Notes under the pieces: generated by a model
What the model saw: the letters and a program-made list of their open reading frames with translations, nothing else
Databases searched by the model: none
Told to the model about the DNA's origin: nothing
Translations under genes and position numbers: made by a program
NCBI GenBank assembly: GCA_947177635.1
Contig: CAMWVQ010000021.1
Span: 1 to 41,173, forward strand
Origin: an uncultured Porphyromonadaceae bacterium
GTDB taxonomy: Bacteria > Bacteroidota > Bacteroidia > Bacteroidales > Muribaculaceae
Direction: 5' to 3'
DNA: 41,173 nt
In this document: positions 15,868-24,912 of the stretch, one piece after another
Numbering within the stretch: position 1 is the stretch's first letter
How the letters are laid out: each line of letters begins with the position of its first letter

Positions 15868-18800
15868 ATGACGAAACCCGGCGCACCGAAACTTCTGTTG
15901 TTGCTCTTGGTCGCGGTTGCTGTCGCAGCCGCCGCGCTGTCGTCATGTTCACCCAAGAAAAACAACGCCGCCACGAGGAGGTATCAGGCCTTCATCACCC
16001 GTTACAATATCTATTACAACGGCGATACCCACTACAAGGAGACCTTGAAGGAGATGGAGGAGGGGTATCAGGATGACTACTCATCCTTGCTGCTGATTCA
16101 TCCCGCCGTCGCGCGCGGCAACACCAAGGCCCCGCAGCCAGCCGGCAACTTCGACCGCTCGATAGAGAAGGCCCAGAAGGCCATCCAGCTCAGGTCGATA
16201 AAGAAGAAGCCGAAAAAGCAGGCCGGCAAGTCGTCAGACCCGGCCTACAAGGAGTGGATGAAGCGGGAGGAGTATAACCCCTTCCTTCACAACGCCTGGA
16301 TGATGATGGGGCGCAGCCAGTATCTCAACGGGGATTTCCTCGGGGCCGCGTCGACATTCTTCTACATCTCGCGCCATTTCTCGTGGCTGCCGGCCACCGT
16401 CACCGAGGCTCGCCTCTGGGAGGCTCGATCTTACCTGGCCATGGACTGGCTTTTCGAGGCCGAGACCATACTGCGCCGTATAAAGCCTGAAGCCGACCTT
16501 GTAAATGGCGAACTCAAGGGGCTGTATTACACCACAGAAGCTGACCTGATGATAAAGGAGCAGGAGTGGGAGAAGGGGGCGGAGATGCTGCGCAAGGCCA
16601 TCCCGCATGTCTCCAAGGCCCAGCGCACGCGTCTCAACTTCCTGTTGGGGCAAGTGTATTCACGGGCCGGGAAAAAGGAACTGGCATACAAGGCGTTCCA
16701 GGCATCGGGAAGCAGCTCGTCGGCATCATACCGCACCAAGTTCAATGCCCGAATCAAACAGAGCGAGGTATTCACCGGCGAAGACATCTCCAAAGAGGTG
16801 GGTGCCCTGCGCCGTATGACCCGCTATGACCGCAACAAGGAATACCTCGACCAGATATATTACGCCATAGGGAACCTCTATCTCTCGCGCCGCGACACGG
16901 CCAGGGCGATTGAGAATTACGAGCTTGCGGTTGAGAAATCGACCCGTTCGGGCATCGACAAGGCGATGGCGCAGCTGACCCTCGGCGGCCTTTACTATGA
17001 CCGGCGGCTGTATGCCAAGGCGCAGCCCTGCTACTCCGAGGCGTTGCCGGTGATTCCCGACAACTATCCGGGTTATGCCGGGCTGAAACGCCGCAGCGAT
17101 GTGCTCGACGAGCTGGCCGTGTATTCCCAGAATGTCGAGCTGCAGGACTCCCTGCTCCGCCTGGCGGCGATGACTCCCGAACAGCAGATGGAGGTCATCG
17201 ACAAGCTTATCGCCGATCTGAAGGAGAAGGAGAAGAAGGAGGCCGAGGCTGCCGCCCGGGAGGAATTCATGGCCAACAGGGGGCAGGACGGTCTGCAGGA
17301 CCAGAACAACCAGGTGTTCACGATGAACACCGGCGATGATTCGTGGTACTTCTACAACACGGCGACGAAGAATGCCGGCCGCACCGAGTTCCAGCGCCGG
17401 TGGGGCAACCGAAAGCTGGAGGATGACTGGCGCAGGCGAAACAAGCAGACATTCAGCTTCAACGATTTCGGCTCCGACACCTCTTCCCCGGAAGAGGCTC
17501 CCGCCGATGATGACGCGCCGTCTGACTCCATCCCGGCTCCCGACCAGGAGGCGTTGCAGAAGGAGAACGACCCGCATTTCCCCGAATACTATCTCAGGCA
17601 GATTCCCAAGACCGACCTCGAGAAGCAGACGGCCAACGACATCATCCAGGAGGGGCTTTACAACATGGGTGTCATCCTGAAAGACAAGATGGAGGATTTC
17701 CCGGCCGCCGAGACCGAGTTCGAGACATTGCTGCGCCGTTACCCCGACAACATCTACCGTCTGGACGCGTATTACAACATGTATCTGATGTATATGCGCG
17801 CCGGAGACCTGGCCAAGGCGGAGAGATACCGCCAGCTAATCCTCTCTGATTTCCCCGACACGAAGTATGGCCTGGCCCTGCGCGACCCCGACTATATCGG
17901 TTCGCTAAGGAGGATGCAGGAGATGGAGGGGAAACTGTATGACGACGCGCTTGACGCCTATCTCGAAAACCGTAATTCAGAGGTCCATTCCCTCTATTCG
18001 ACTGTCAGCAAGGATTTCCCGCTTAGCAAGCTGATGCCGAAATTCATGTTCCTGGAGGCTTTGGCGTATGTCACGGACCGCAAGCCCGAGGAGTTCAAGC
18101 AGACCCTTATGGAGCTTCTGGAGCGGTATCCCAACACCGACCTGACGGAGTTCGCCTCATCATACCTAAAGGGGCTTGCCCAGGGACGCAAGCTGCAACA
18201 CGGGGTCTCCAACATGAGGGGCATGCTGTGGGACACCCGTCTTGGGAACGACTCCATACCTTCCGACACGACGGAACTCAAGTTTGACCTTGACCCGTCG
18301 CAGAGGCAGTTGCTCGTGTTGCTCTTCCCCACCGACGAGATAAACCCCAACGCATTGCTGTTTGAGGTTGCCCGCCATAATTTCTCCTCCTTCGTGGTCA
18401 AGGATTTCGACCTCGAGCAGATGAACTTCGGACGCCTCGGTCTCCTTATAATAAAGGGATTCTCTAATGTCAGCGAGATAAACCATTACCTGAAGGTGAT
18501 GTACTCCTCCTCTCAGTTCGAGTTGCCTCCGCAGGTGAGGCCGGTGGTCATATCGGTAAACAATTTCGACACCCTGTTGCGCGGGGGAGGCTCATTCGAC
18601 GAGTACTTCAGGTATATGCGCGACAAGACATACGAGGACACCCAGGAGAGGGTGCTTCCGTCCGAGTTCTTCGAGCACGAGCCTCCCGGGGTGGCTCCGG
18701 AAGGGTATGAGGATGAATACCCAGCCCCGGAAGAATCCGTTCCTGAGGCAGCTCCCGCTCCCCACCCGGAAGTGGAGCCTGAACCTGAACCCGGACCTGA

Positions 18801-19011
18801 GCAAAAGCCGGAACCCGAACCTGAGCAAAAGCCGGAACCCGTCCCCGCTCCGGAACCTGCGCCGGAGGCCCCGAAGCCCTCGCAGACAACTCCTCCTGCG
18901 GCACCTGCACAGCCGACATCTCCGGCTGTCCCGGCGAAGCCTGCACCCATCGTTCCGTCACTCCCCGACTACCCCGAAGGGTCTGAGGGGGATGACCCGT
19001 TGTTAGACTGA
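15868..19011 (+). CDS. porW: PorW/SprE-like TPR lipoprotein of the type IX secretion pathway
   Basis: 1047 residues. A hydrophobic signal ends in a lipobox-like LSSC near residues 24-27. TPR-type helical pairs fill about 60-450 (e.g. AWMMMGRSQYLNGDF, RLNFLLGQVYSRAGK) and 590-760. Acidic, Pro-rich linkers lie at about 530-575 and a Pro/Glu-rich tail from about 945 to the end. The opening with RYNIYYNGDTHYKETLKEM matches PorW/SprE, which in Porphyromonas and Flavobacterium links the outer-membrane translocon to the rest of the machine. The gene stops 7 bases before porX, which supports the call. Whether a complete type IX system exists here cannot be seen. Confidence 0.85.
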   Translation: MTKPGAPKLLLLLLVAVAVAAAALSSCSPKKNNAATRRYQAFITRYNIYYNGDTHYKETLKEMEEGYQDDYSSLLLIHPAVARGNTKAPQPAGNFDRSIEKAQKAIQLRSIKKKPKKQAGKSSDPAYKEWMKREEYNPFLHNAWMMMGRSQYLNGDFLGAASTFFYISRHFSWLPATVTEARLWEARSYLAMDWLFEAETILRRIKPEADLVNGELKGLYYTTEADLMIKEQEWEKGAEMLRKAIPHVSKAQRTRLNFLLGQVYSRAGKKELAYKAFQASGSSSSASYRTKFNARIKQSEVFTGEDISKEVGALRRMTRYDRNKEYLDQIYYAIGNLYLSRRDTARAIENYELAVEKSTRSGIDKAMAQLTLGGLYYDRRLYAKAQPCYSEALPVIPDNYPGYAGLKRRSDVLDELAVYSQNVELQDSLLRLAAMTPEQQMEVIDKLIADLKEKEKKEAEAAAREEFMANRGQDGLQDQNNQVFTMNTGDDSWYFYNTATKNAGRTEFQRRWGNRKLEDDWRRRNKQTFSFNDFGSDTSSPEEAPADDDAPSDSIPAPDQEALQKENDPHFPEYYLRQIPKTDLEKQTANDIIQEGLYNMGVILKDKMEDFPAAETEFETLLRRYPDNIYRLDAYYNMYLMYMRAGDLAKAERYRQLILSDFPDTKYGLALRDPDYIGSLRRMQEMEGKLYDDALDAYLENRNSEVHSLYSTVSKDFPLSKLMPKFMFLEALAYVTDRKPEEFKQTLMELLERYPNTDLTEFASSYLKGLAQGRKLQHGVSNMRGMLWDTRLGNDSIPSDTTELKFDLDPSQRQLLVLLFPTDEINPNALLFEVARHNFSSFVVKDFDLEQMNFGRLGLLIIKGFSNVSEINHYLKVMYSSSQFELPPQVRPVVISVNNFDTLLRGGGSFDEYFRYMRDKTYEDTQERVLPSEFFEHEPPGVAPEGYEDEYPAPEESVPEAAPAPHPEVEPEPEPGPEQKPEPEPEQKPEPVPAPEPAPEAPKPSQTTPPAAPAQPTSPAVPAKPAPIVPSLPDYPEGSEGDDPLLD
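18796..18843 (+). repeat. 24-bp tandem repeat in the PorW tail
   Basis: Two 24-bp units (18796-18819, 18820-18843) differ in only the last two bases and encode PEQKPEPE/PEQKPEPV. In frame, so copy-number change would lengthen the Pro/Glu-rich tail without a frameshift. Confidence 0.85.
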
Positions 19012-19018
19012 TTGAGAA

Positions 19019-20560
19019 ATGAGCGAATACAATATCCTCTGGGCCGATGACGAGATAGACCTCCTCAAGCCCCACATACTTTTCCTGAAATCGAAAGGCT
19101 ATGAGCCTGTCACGGTCAACAATGGCCGCGACGCGCTGGAGCTTGTCGCCTCGCGCCCGTTCGACCTGGTGATTCTCGACGAGAACATGCCCGGACTTAC
19201 AGGTCTTGAGACTTTGCAGAGGGTGAAGGAGATTTCCCCCCAGACTCCGGTGATTATGATTACCAAGAGTGAGGAGGAGAACATCATGGACCAGGCTGTC
19301 GGAAACAATATCGCCGACTACCTGATCAAGCCTGTCAACCCGATGCAGATTCTGATGTCAATCAAGCGCAACCTCCACGGCGGCAAGCTTGTCAGCGAGA
19401 CCGCCACGGATGCCTACCGCAGGGAGTTCCCCGAGATTTCCCGGATGATTGACACCGCGTCATCCATCGAGGAGTGGTATGCCGCTTACGAGAAGCTGAC
19501 CGGATGGGAGCTGCGCCTGGCGTCGACCGACACCAACATGGATGAGATGCTCAAGATGCAGAAGACCGATGCCGACGCGGCCTTCTACAAGTTCGTCAAA
19601 CGCAACTATGAGGAGTGGGTGACCACCGACAACCATCCGCTGATGTCGCCCCAGGTGTTCAAGTCGGCGGTGTTCCCCCCGCTCGAAAACGGGGAGAAGC
19701 TGTTCTTCATAGTGATAGACAACTTCCGCCTCGACCTCTGGCTTTCGATAAAACCGGTCCTGGCGGAATACTTCACCTTCGAGGAGTCGCTTTACACCTC
19801 GATACTCCCCACCGCCACCCAGTATGCCCGCAACTCAATCTTCTCCGGACTGATGCCCGCCGACATCGCGGCGATGTTCCCTCATCTGTGGGTCGACGAG
19901 GATGAGGAAGAGGGGAAAAACCTCAACGAGAGCGAGCTGGTTGCCACCCAGTTCGACCGTTACCGCCGGAAATGCCGCTTCTCATACAACAAGGTAAATG
20001 ATTCCGCCGGAGGTGAGAAACTCCTCAGGGAGTTCGCCAACCTCAAGCAGAACGACCTCAACATAGTGGTGCTGAACTTCATCGACATGCTCTCCCACGC
20101 CCGTACGGAAAGCCGGATGATACGTGAGCTTGCCCGCACCGATGCGGCCTACCGCTCGCTGGCCGAGTCGTGGTTCCGCCATTCCTCTGCCCTTGAGCTG
20201 TTCAAGATGATAGCCCAAGCGGGGTGGAAGGTGGTTGTCACTACCGACCACGGAACGATACGCGTCGACAAGCCGGTGAAGGTGGTCGGAGACAAGAACA
20301 CCAACACCAACCTGCGTTACAAGGTGGGTAAGAACCTCGGCTACAAGGCCGGGCAGGTATTTGAAATCAAACGCCCGCGCCAGTTCGGCCTCCCCTCACC
20401 GAATGTGTCCTCGACTTACATCTTCGCGGGCAACAACGATTTCTTCGCATATCCCAACAATTACAACTATTACGTGCAGTATTACGCTGACACGTTCCAG
20501 CACGGAGGCATCTCAATGGAGGAGATGCTGATACCGCTGGTGACCCTTACCCCGCGATAA
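19019..20560 (+). CDS. porX: PorX, response regulator with PglZ effector domain
   Basis: 513 residues. The receiver domain (1-120) has D54 as phospho-acceptor (VILDENMPG), T82 and K104. A helical linker leads to a C-terminal PglZ/alkaline-phosphatase-like domain with [23 protein letters not shown] and [11 protein letters not shown], the metal-binding landmarks. In Porphyromonas and Flavobacterium, PorX controls type IX secretion genes and machinery, and its PglZ domain has been reported to cleave oligonucleotides. It directly follows porW (7-base gap) and precedes tsaE (19 bases). A dedicated PorY kinase is not adjacent unless the kinase at 14182 plays that part. Confidence 0.95.
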   Translation: MSEYNILWADDEIDLLKPHILFLKSKGYEPVTVNNGRDALELVASRPFDLVILDENMPGLTGLETLQRVKEISPQTPVIMITKSEEENIMDQAVGNNIADYLIKPVNPMQILMSIKRNLHGGKLVSETATDAYRREFPEISRMIDTASSIEEWYAAYEKLTGWELRLASTDTNMDEMLKMQKTDADAAFYKFVKRNYEEWVTTDNHPLMSPQVFKSAVFPPLENGEKLFFIVIDNFRLDLWLSIKPVLAEYFTFEESLYTSILPTATQYARNSIFSGLMPADIAAMFPHLWVDEDEEEGKNLNESELVATQFDRYRRKCRFSYNKVNDSAGGEKLLREFANLKQNDLNIVVLNFIDMLSHARTESRMIRELARTDAAYRSLAESWFRHSSALELFKMIAQAGWKVVVTTDHGTIRVDKPVKVVGDKNTNTNLRYKVGKNLGYKAGQVFEIKRPRQFGLPSPNVSSTYIFAGNNDFFAYPNNYNYYVQYYADTFQHGGISMEEMLIPLVTLTPR

Positions 20561-20579
20561 ACACAACAGAATACAGAAT

Positions 20580-21017
20580 ATGGTTCACGAAATAAGAATA
20601 CCCGACATCGCCTCCCTTCCCGAGGCTGCCCGCCAGCTCGTGTCGCTGATGGGAGACCAGACCGTCTACGCCTTCCACGGAGAGATGGGGGCGGGAAAGA
20701 CCACATTCATCCGCGCGCTCGTGGAGCAGCTTGGCGTTGATGCCGAGGAGGCCAATTCCCCCTCATTCTCGATTATCAACGAGTACCGCTCCGAGACTAC
20801 CGCCGAACTGATTTACCATTTCGACCTCTACCGCCTGGAAAGCGTGGAGGAGGCATTGGAGATTGGTGTGGAGGACTACTTCGACTCAGGCGCGCTCTGC
20901 CTGCTCGAATGGCCCGAGCGCATCGAGCCGCTCCTGCCCGACGACACCGTGGTTGTGAAAATCACGGTTGACCCTGCCGACAACTCCCGTCTCCTCTCGG
21001 TCAACATCCCCGACTGA
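20580..21017 (+). CDS. tsaE: tRNA threonylcarbamoyladenosine biosynthesis ATPase
   Basis: 145 residues with Walker [11 protein letters not shown] (34-43), [18 protein letters not shown] and [13 protein letters not shown], the family hallmarks. TsaE works with TsaB and TsaD to place t6A at position 37 of ANN-decoding tRNAs. Length is normal. It lies between porX and birA with gaps of 19 and 9 bases, so it is probably in the same transcript. Confidence 0.95.
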   Translation: MVHEIRIPDIASLPEAARQLVSLMGDQTVYAFHGEMGAGKTTFIRALVEQLGVDAEEANSPSFSIINEYRSETTAELIYHFDLYRLESVEEALEIGVEDYFDSGALCLLEWPERIEPLLPDDTVVVKITVDPADNSRLLSVNIPD

Positions 21018-21026
21018 TCCGCCGGG

Positions 21027-21866
21027 ATGATACTCCATTTCAGCGAACTCGCGTCGACCAACAGTTACCTCCGGGAGAACCTCGGGGGGATGCCGCAATA
21101 CGCCGTCGTGACCGCCGGATTCCAGACCGCCGGGCGCGGGCAGCGCGGCAACGGCTGGGAGTCGGAGCCGGGTGCCAACCTGCTCTTCTCGATGCTTTAT
21201 TATCCCCCGGAGTGGTTGTCCCCCTCCCGCCAGTTCCTGATTTCGAAAGCTGTGGCGCTGGCGGTGGCCGAGACGGTTGACCGCCTGCTCGACGGCTTCC
21301 CCCATCCCGAGGTCTGCATCAAATGGCCCAACGACATCTATGTCGGCGACCGTAAGATTGCCGGCATCCTCATAGAGAACTCCCTCCAGTCCGCCGCCTC
21401 AATCGCCCACTCCATAATCGGGGTAGGCCTCAACATCAACCAGCGCGAATTCCGCTCCGGCGCCCCCAACCCCGTCTCGGCCATCCATTTCACCGACCGC
21501 GAGACCCCGTTGGAGGATGTCACCCTCCTGCTGCGCGACACCCTCGCCTCCCGATTGGAAAAAATGCAACAGGAGTTTCATCCCGCAAGGGAATCAACTC
21601 CTGTGTTGAATGAAGATTATTTTTCCCGTCTTTGGCGTAGGCGCGGGTTCCATCCTTATATTGCTCGCACAGCCTCAATTGAGGCTTCTCCCACGGCAAT
21701 AAAACCGAATGACCCCGACTGTCAGGATTGTTTTGATGCCGAGATAGTGGATGTTGCTCCTGACGGATTGCTGACTGTCAGACTTCGTTCCGGACAGTTG
21801 CGAGCGTTCAGTTTCAAAGAAATTGTCCCGGTATTGCCTAAGAAGAATTCGGATATATTTCTGTGA
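21027..21866 (+). CDS. birA: Biotin--[acetyl-CoA-carboxylase] ligase
   Basis: 279 residues, catalytic form without an N-terminal DNA-binding domain. The opening FSELASTNSYL, the biotinyl-AMP loop GRGQRGNGW and KWPNDIYVGDRKIAGILIE are typical, as is the C-terminal domain AEIVDVAPDGLLTVRLRSG. It joins biotin to acceptor carboxylases in the cytoplasm. Oddity: the first about 178 codons are strongly GC-ending, while codons after about 21556 are AT-richer, like the island that follows, yet the frame is intact. The stop lies 7 bases from the convergent stop of the next gene. Confidence 0.93.
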   Translation: MILHFSELASTNSYLRENLGGMPQYAVVTAGFQTAGRGQRGNGWESEPGANLLFSMLYYPPEWLSPSRQFLISKAVALAVAETVDRLLDGFPHPEVCIKWPNDIYVGDRKIAGILIENSLQSAASIAHSIIGVGLNINQREFRSGAPNPVSAIHFTDRETPLEDVTLLLRDTLASRLEKMQQEFHPARESTPVLNEDYFSRLWRRRGFHPYIARTASIEASPTAIKPNDPDCQDCFDAEIVDVAPDGLLTVRLRSGQLRAFSFKEIVPVLPKKNSDIFL

Positions 21867-21873
21867 TTCTAAT

Positions 21874-22746
21874 TTAGAAATTATATCCTACCGAGACTTG
21901 AAACAGGTCTTGCCTTGACCTGACTAATCCTTTGGGACGATTGGTCATTCCCAATGAATAAGATAAACCAAGTTGTAGTCGATCGAGATTCGCTTTGATA
22001 GCGAATCTCCAATAGGCATTGAACCGATTGAAATCCAAATGCTCCCCAATAATCGTGTTGTTGTTCACATTTCCGATATAATAAAAGGTGTCTTGTTGTA
22101 ACTCGGTGTTAAACTGGTTTGAATATTGGCTTATCTGCAGATCAATGACAGGTCCGGTTAGAAATGTGAGAGTCGTTCTTCCGCCAAGGCGACTTTGATA
22201 GCCAAGTAATATAGGGATGCGTGTGTTCAGCGTCCACCGCGTGTTAAAGTGTGAAATAGATTCTGAGCGAGTTACAGCTGAACTGTGGCCTATCCAATTG
22301 AGTGCTAATTCGAGAACTGGGTTGAATATGAATTGTGGGTTGAGTTCAATCATTGAGGAGAATCCAACACTGACTCCAGATGATTTGTCATAGAGAGATA
22401 GGTTGTCTCCGTAGAGTCGTGTGTCGGTAGGTAAGAGGAGGTCATAAGTCATGTAAATGTTGAATAATCCGGGCTTGTGGCTGTTAGTGGCATTTCTCCT
22501 CTCGGTGTCAAGTAGGAATGGTTCTTCATCTGAGGATTTGGTATCAATCTCATATGGAAAGATGTACCGTTTGGTGCCATCTGTGAGATGCATGTACAAT
22601 GCGCCGTCTTCATCGGTCTGGTAAATTTGGCCTTTTAATACAATGCCGTTCTGTAAAGTTATGAGGTCCATCGCAACAGAGTGAGAGCACCCCCAGATGG
22701 ATGCAATCACCAGCAATAGTACTCGTCTGATGATATTAGTGGTCAT
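21874..22746 (-). CDS. Predicted outer-membrane beta-barrel protein, unknown function
   Basis: 290 residues. Signal peptide at about 1-25, then a short domain (MDLITLQNGIVLKGQIYQTDEDGALY...) resembling a small beta-barrel nucleotide/RNA-fold-like repeat seen in some Bacteroidetes exported proteins. The remainder alternates hydrophobic and polar residues in beta strands and ends in VSVGYNF, with the terminal aromatic typical of outer-membrane barrels. It lies in the AT-rich island, convergent with birA. A specific ligand or function cannot be named. Confidence 0.6.
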   Translation of the reverse strand: MTTNIIRRVLLLVIASIWGCSHSVAMDLITLQNGIVLKGQIYQTDEDGALYMHLTDGTKRYIFPYEIDTKSSDEEPFLLDTERRNATNSHKPGLFNIYMTYDLLLPTDTRLYGDNLSLYDKSSGVSVGFSSMIELNPQFIFNPVLELALNWIGHSSAVTRSESISHFNTRWTLNTRIPILLGYQSRLGGRTTLTFLTGPVIDLQISQYSNQFNTELQQDTFYYIGNVNNNTIIGEHLDFNRFNAYWRFAIKANLDRLQLGLSYSLGMTNRPKGLVRSRQDLFQVSVGYNF

Positions 22747-22770
22747 TTTTTGATGATGTAAGTGAGTATT

Positions 22771-22824
22771 AGGGGAGGTGTGTCAAATTCAGAGCAGTGA
22801 GGATTGGATTGACACACCTCCTCT
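22771..22824. terminator. Stem-loop between lipoprotein and beta-barrel genes
   Basis: GGAGGTGTGTCAA (22774-22786) pairs with TTGACACACCTCC (22809-22821), extending to 16 pairs with a G-U. The loop is 22 bases. A clear U-tract is missing on either strand, so it may be a processing or attenuation hairpin for the lipoprotein-barrel pair. Confidence 0.5.
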
Positions 22825-22849
22825 TTGAAATGCAGAATGTCTAATGGCA

Positions 22850-23215
22850 TTATTCTGTGAATTCAATCACAGTGCCTGTTGCGATAGCCTTGTTTTTGGA
22901 GTGGATGAGATAGAAGGCATTCTTGTATGTGATGTTGACATTGATGATTGCCCTGGATTTTCCTGTCAGGTCGGCATTGTTGTACATATCGGACATAGCC
23001 GCTTGACCTAATGATTTTTTGGATAGACCGCCGAATCCAAACCAATAGTTTTGGGTGCTTTCTCCTTTTACGGTTCCAATGACCTTGTAGTTTTTCTTGG
23101 CGAGCACGACCTCTGTCTGGGCTACATTTTGATTGTAAGTTGAGCTCCGGCTAACGCCACAGCTTGTGCAAAGTATGCCGAGACATACGATGCAAAGTAG
23201 AATCAACTTTTTCAT
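22850..23215 (-). CDS. Small lipoprotein, DUF6567-like
   Basis: 121 residues. Signal peptide MKKLILLCIVCLGILCTSC ends in a Cys suited to lipidation. The mature part contains VVLAKKNYKVIGTVKGEST, GFGGLSKKSLGQAAMSDMY and a final ATGTVIEFTE. I associate this pattern with a Bacteroidetes lipoprotein family (DUF6567), from memory only. Probably an envelope lipoprotein. It lies upstream of the beta-barrel gene in the same direction, about 100 bases apart with a stem-loop between. Confidence 0.7.
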   Translation of the reverse strand: MKKLILLCIVCLGILCTSCGVSRSSTYNQNVAQTEVVLAKKNYKVIGTVKGESTQNYWFGFGGLSKKSLGQAAMSDMYNNADLTGKSRAIINVNITYKNAFYLIHSKNKAIATGTVIEFTE

Positions 23216-23269
23216 AAGTTGTCGAATGTTGCCGCCGGACTCCCCTCATTGGCCATTAGATTGGTTCAT

Positions 23270-23368
23270 AAAAAAAGCGTGAGAGCCGTATCTATTGCTC
23301 GTCCCGCTTCTTGAGGCTCTGGCATGTGCCCATCTGAGTAGAACGAGCAACGCGGAGCCTCACGCTGA
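23270..23368 (-). ncRNA. Candidate ~100-nt small RNA with end-pairing stem
   Basis: On the minus strand the region folds into an outer stem AGCGTGAG/CTCACGCT (complement of 23359-23366 with 23276-23283), an inner stem TTGCTCGT/ACGAGCAA (23343-23350 with 23295-23302), and a 4-bp GGCA/TGCC hairpin (23321-23330). The outer stem is followed directly by a 7-U tract. Upstream, TATATGTC with TTG 19 bases before it is a plausible promoter. TGAGGCTC (23312-23319) can pair instead with GAGCCTCA (23355-23362), an alternative fold. There is no convincing coding frame. It could be a stand-alone small RNA or a large terminator. SRP-type GGAA motif not seen. Confidence 0.5.
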
Positions 23369-23405
23369 TATGACATATATGCATACAACAGAATCAAACA
23401 AGGCA

Positions 23406-23627
23406 ATGAAACCTATATTAATTGTTGTATGGATGAAATCATACCCGAAAGGCGCCTATCGTTGCCTTGTTCTCGACTCAGATTTTGAAACTGCCAGATT
23501 TCAAGAAGCCTTGAACAAGCGCTTTGATAAACGCTTTATAATATGTCTGCTTCCCTCCCGCCGCCAGTCAGAGGCTCCGGAAGTTATGCGAGGCAAAGTT
23601 AATGAATTAATTACAATCTCGCAATAA
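23406..23627 (+). CDS. Small hypothetical protein, uncertain
   Basis: 73 residues from ATG 23406 (MKPILIVVWMKSYPKG...), or longer from 23370. It reads as a soluble alpha/beta-like stretch with an ordered hydrophobic start and ends before the ATPase promoter. No recognisable motif. The longer upstream frame runs through the structured RNA region and is unlikely to be used. Included because composition is not obviously a shadow, but it may be non-coding. Confidence 0.3.
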   Translation: MKPILIVVWMKSYPKGAYRCLVLDSDFETARFQEALNKRFDKRFIICLLPSRRQSEAPEVMRGKVNELITISQ

Positions 23628-23735
23628 AAAAGTGATTGACCTATGAGACAAATCCAGAGAGGATAGGATTCAAGTAATGTTCTCAAGGATATAACGGTTT
23701 TTTAGAGGAGTTATGGTTATCCCATTTGTTTTTGC

Positions 23736-23743
23736 TATATTTG
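23736..23743 (+). promoter_or_regulatory. -7 element of the ATPase cassette
   Basis: TATATTTG matches TAnnTTTG. The -33 position is only TGG-like. Predicted start near 23750, about 16 bases before the ATPase ATG. The hairpin RNA and the small frame lie upstream. Confidence 0.5.
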
Positions 23744-23765
23744 TGGGAAATAAACTGATTGCATT

Positions 23766-24911
23766 ATGGAACGTTTGAAAATACAGAATCTTGGCCCCAT
23801 AGGATGCGCTGATATTGAATTTGGCGATTTGACTTTTTTTGTCGGCCCGCAGGCAAGTGGGAAAAGTATCGCTCTGGAAGCAATGAAGTTAATAGAGGAT
23901 CGCGACAGTATCATCGAGACTCTTGATAGATATAATTACATATTGGGCCACAATGCCAAGAAGATTTTAAATGTGTATTTCGGGGAAGGAATGGATGGAA
24001 TATGGAGGAATAATACATATTTGGAGCTAGACGGAATGGAACTTACTTTGACAAAACTTTCAAAAAATTCCTCAGGGAAAGAGAGTTCAGTGTTTTATGT
24101 GCCTGCTCAAAGAATAGTGTGTATGGGGGATGGTTTCCCGAAATTTTTCAGTGATTTTTCCTTTACGACTCCTTATGTGTTGCGTGAATTTACCGAGACG
24201 CTGCGAACTTTCTTCCAATTTGGGTTAGCAGGTAAAGATAAATTATTTCCTATACGGGAACGTCTTAAAGGGAGTCAAAAGAAATCATTTGACAAAAATA
24301 TATTTCATCAAGGTGAAGTAGTTATGGCAGAAGTGTCTGGTCAAAAAAAGATGCTTCTGTCAGTAGATGGTATGCGAGTCCCATTTATGGCGTGGAGCGC
24401 GGGCCAAAAGGAATTTATGCCTTTGTTGCTGGCTTTTTACTGTCTTTCGGGTCCTCCTTCAAAAGTCGTGAAACGAGACCGGTATAAAACTGTGATAATC
24501 GAAGAACCTGAGATGGGATTGCATCCTCAGGCCATCGTAAGCGTATTGCTTCAGATTTGTGAATTAGTGGAAGATGGATATCGTGTTGTGGTATCTACCC
24601 ATTCATCGTTGTTGCTGGAATATGCATGGGCTTTTAATACATTGCAGAACAATAGCAAACGTTTTCATAAGGCTTTATGCACAATGTTCAAGGTCAAAGA
24701 AGATTCTCCTGTCGGCAAAATGCTTGAAAAAATCAGGAATAAGTCGGTGAAGACATATTTTTTCTCGCGCCAAAATGATGGAAAAGGAGTGAAAACCATT
24801 GATATAAGCTCTTTGGATGTCGCTTCCGATGAACCTTCTCTTGCGGAGTGGGGTGGGATAGCTGAATTTTCGGCTCGAGTGAACAATGTGGTTTCAGAAT
24901 ACTTGGATTGA
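23766..24911 (+). CDS. AAA/ABC-type ATPase (OLD/SMC-like), first gene of candidate defence cassette
   Basis: 381 residues. Walker A GPQASGKS (27-34), ABC signature-like WSAGQKEF (210-217), Walker B VIIEEPEMGLHP (243-254) and H-loop STHSS (277-281) define an AAA_15/OLD-type ABC ATPase. There is no Toprim domain, so it is not a full OLD nuclease. Such stand-alone ATPases pair with a nuclease or toxin partner in several phage-defence systems. Its stop is followed after one base by the partner ORF, so the two are co-translated. AT-rich codon use differs from the backbone. Confidence 0.85.
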   Translation: MERLKIQNLGPIGCADIEFGDLTFFVGPQASGKSIALEAMKLIEDRDSIIETLDRYNYILGHNAKKILNVYFGEGMDGIWRNNTYLELDGMELTLTKLSKNSSGKESSVFYVPAQRIVCMGDGFPKFFSDFSFTTPYVLREFTETLRTFFQFGLAGKDKLFPIRERLKGSQKKSFDKNIFHQGEVVMAEVSGQKKMLLSVDGMRVPFMAWSAGQKEFMPLLLAFYCLSGPPSKVVKRDRYKTVIIEEPEMGLHPQAIVSVLLQICELVEDGYRVVVSTHSSLLLEYAWAFNTLQNNSKRFHKALCTMFKVKEDSPVGKMLEKIRNKSVKTYFFSRQNDGKGVKTIDISSLDVASDEPSLAEWGGIAEFSARVNNVVSEYLD

Positions 24912-24912
24912 T

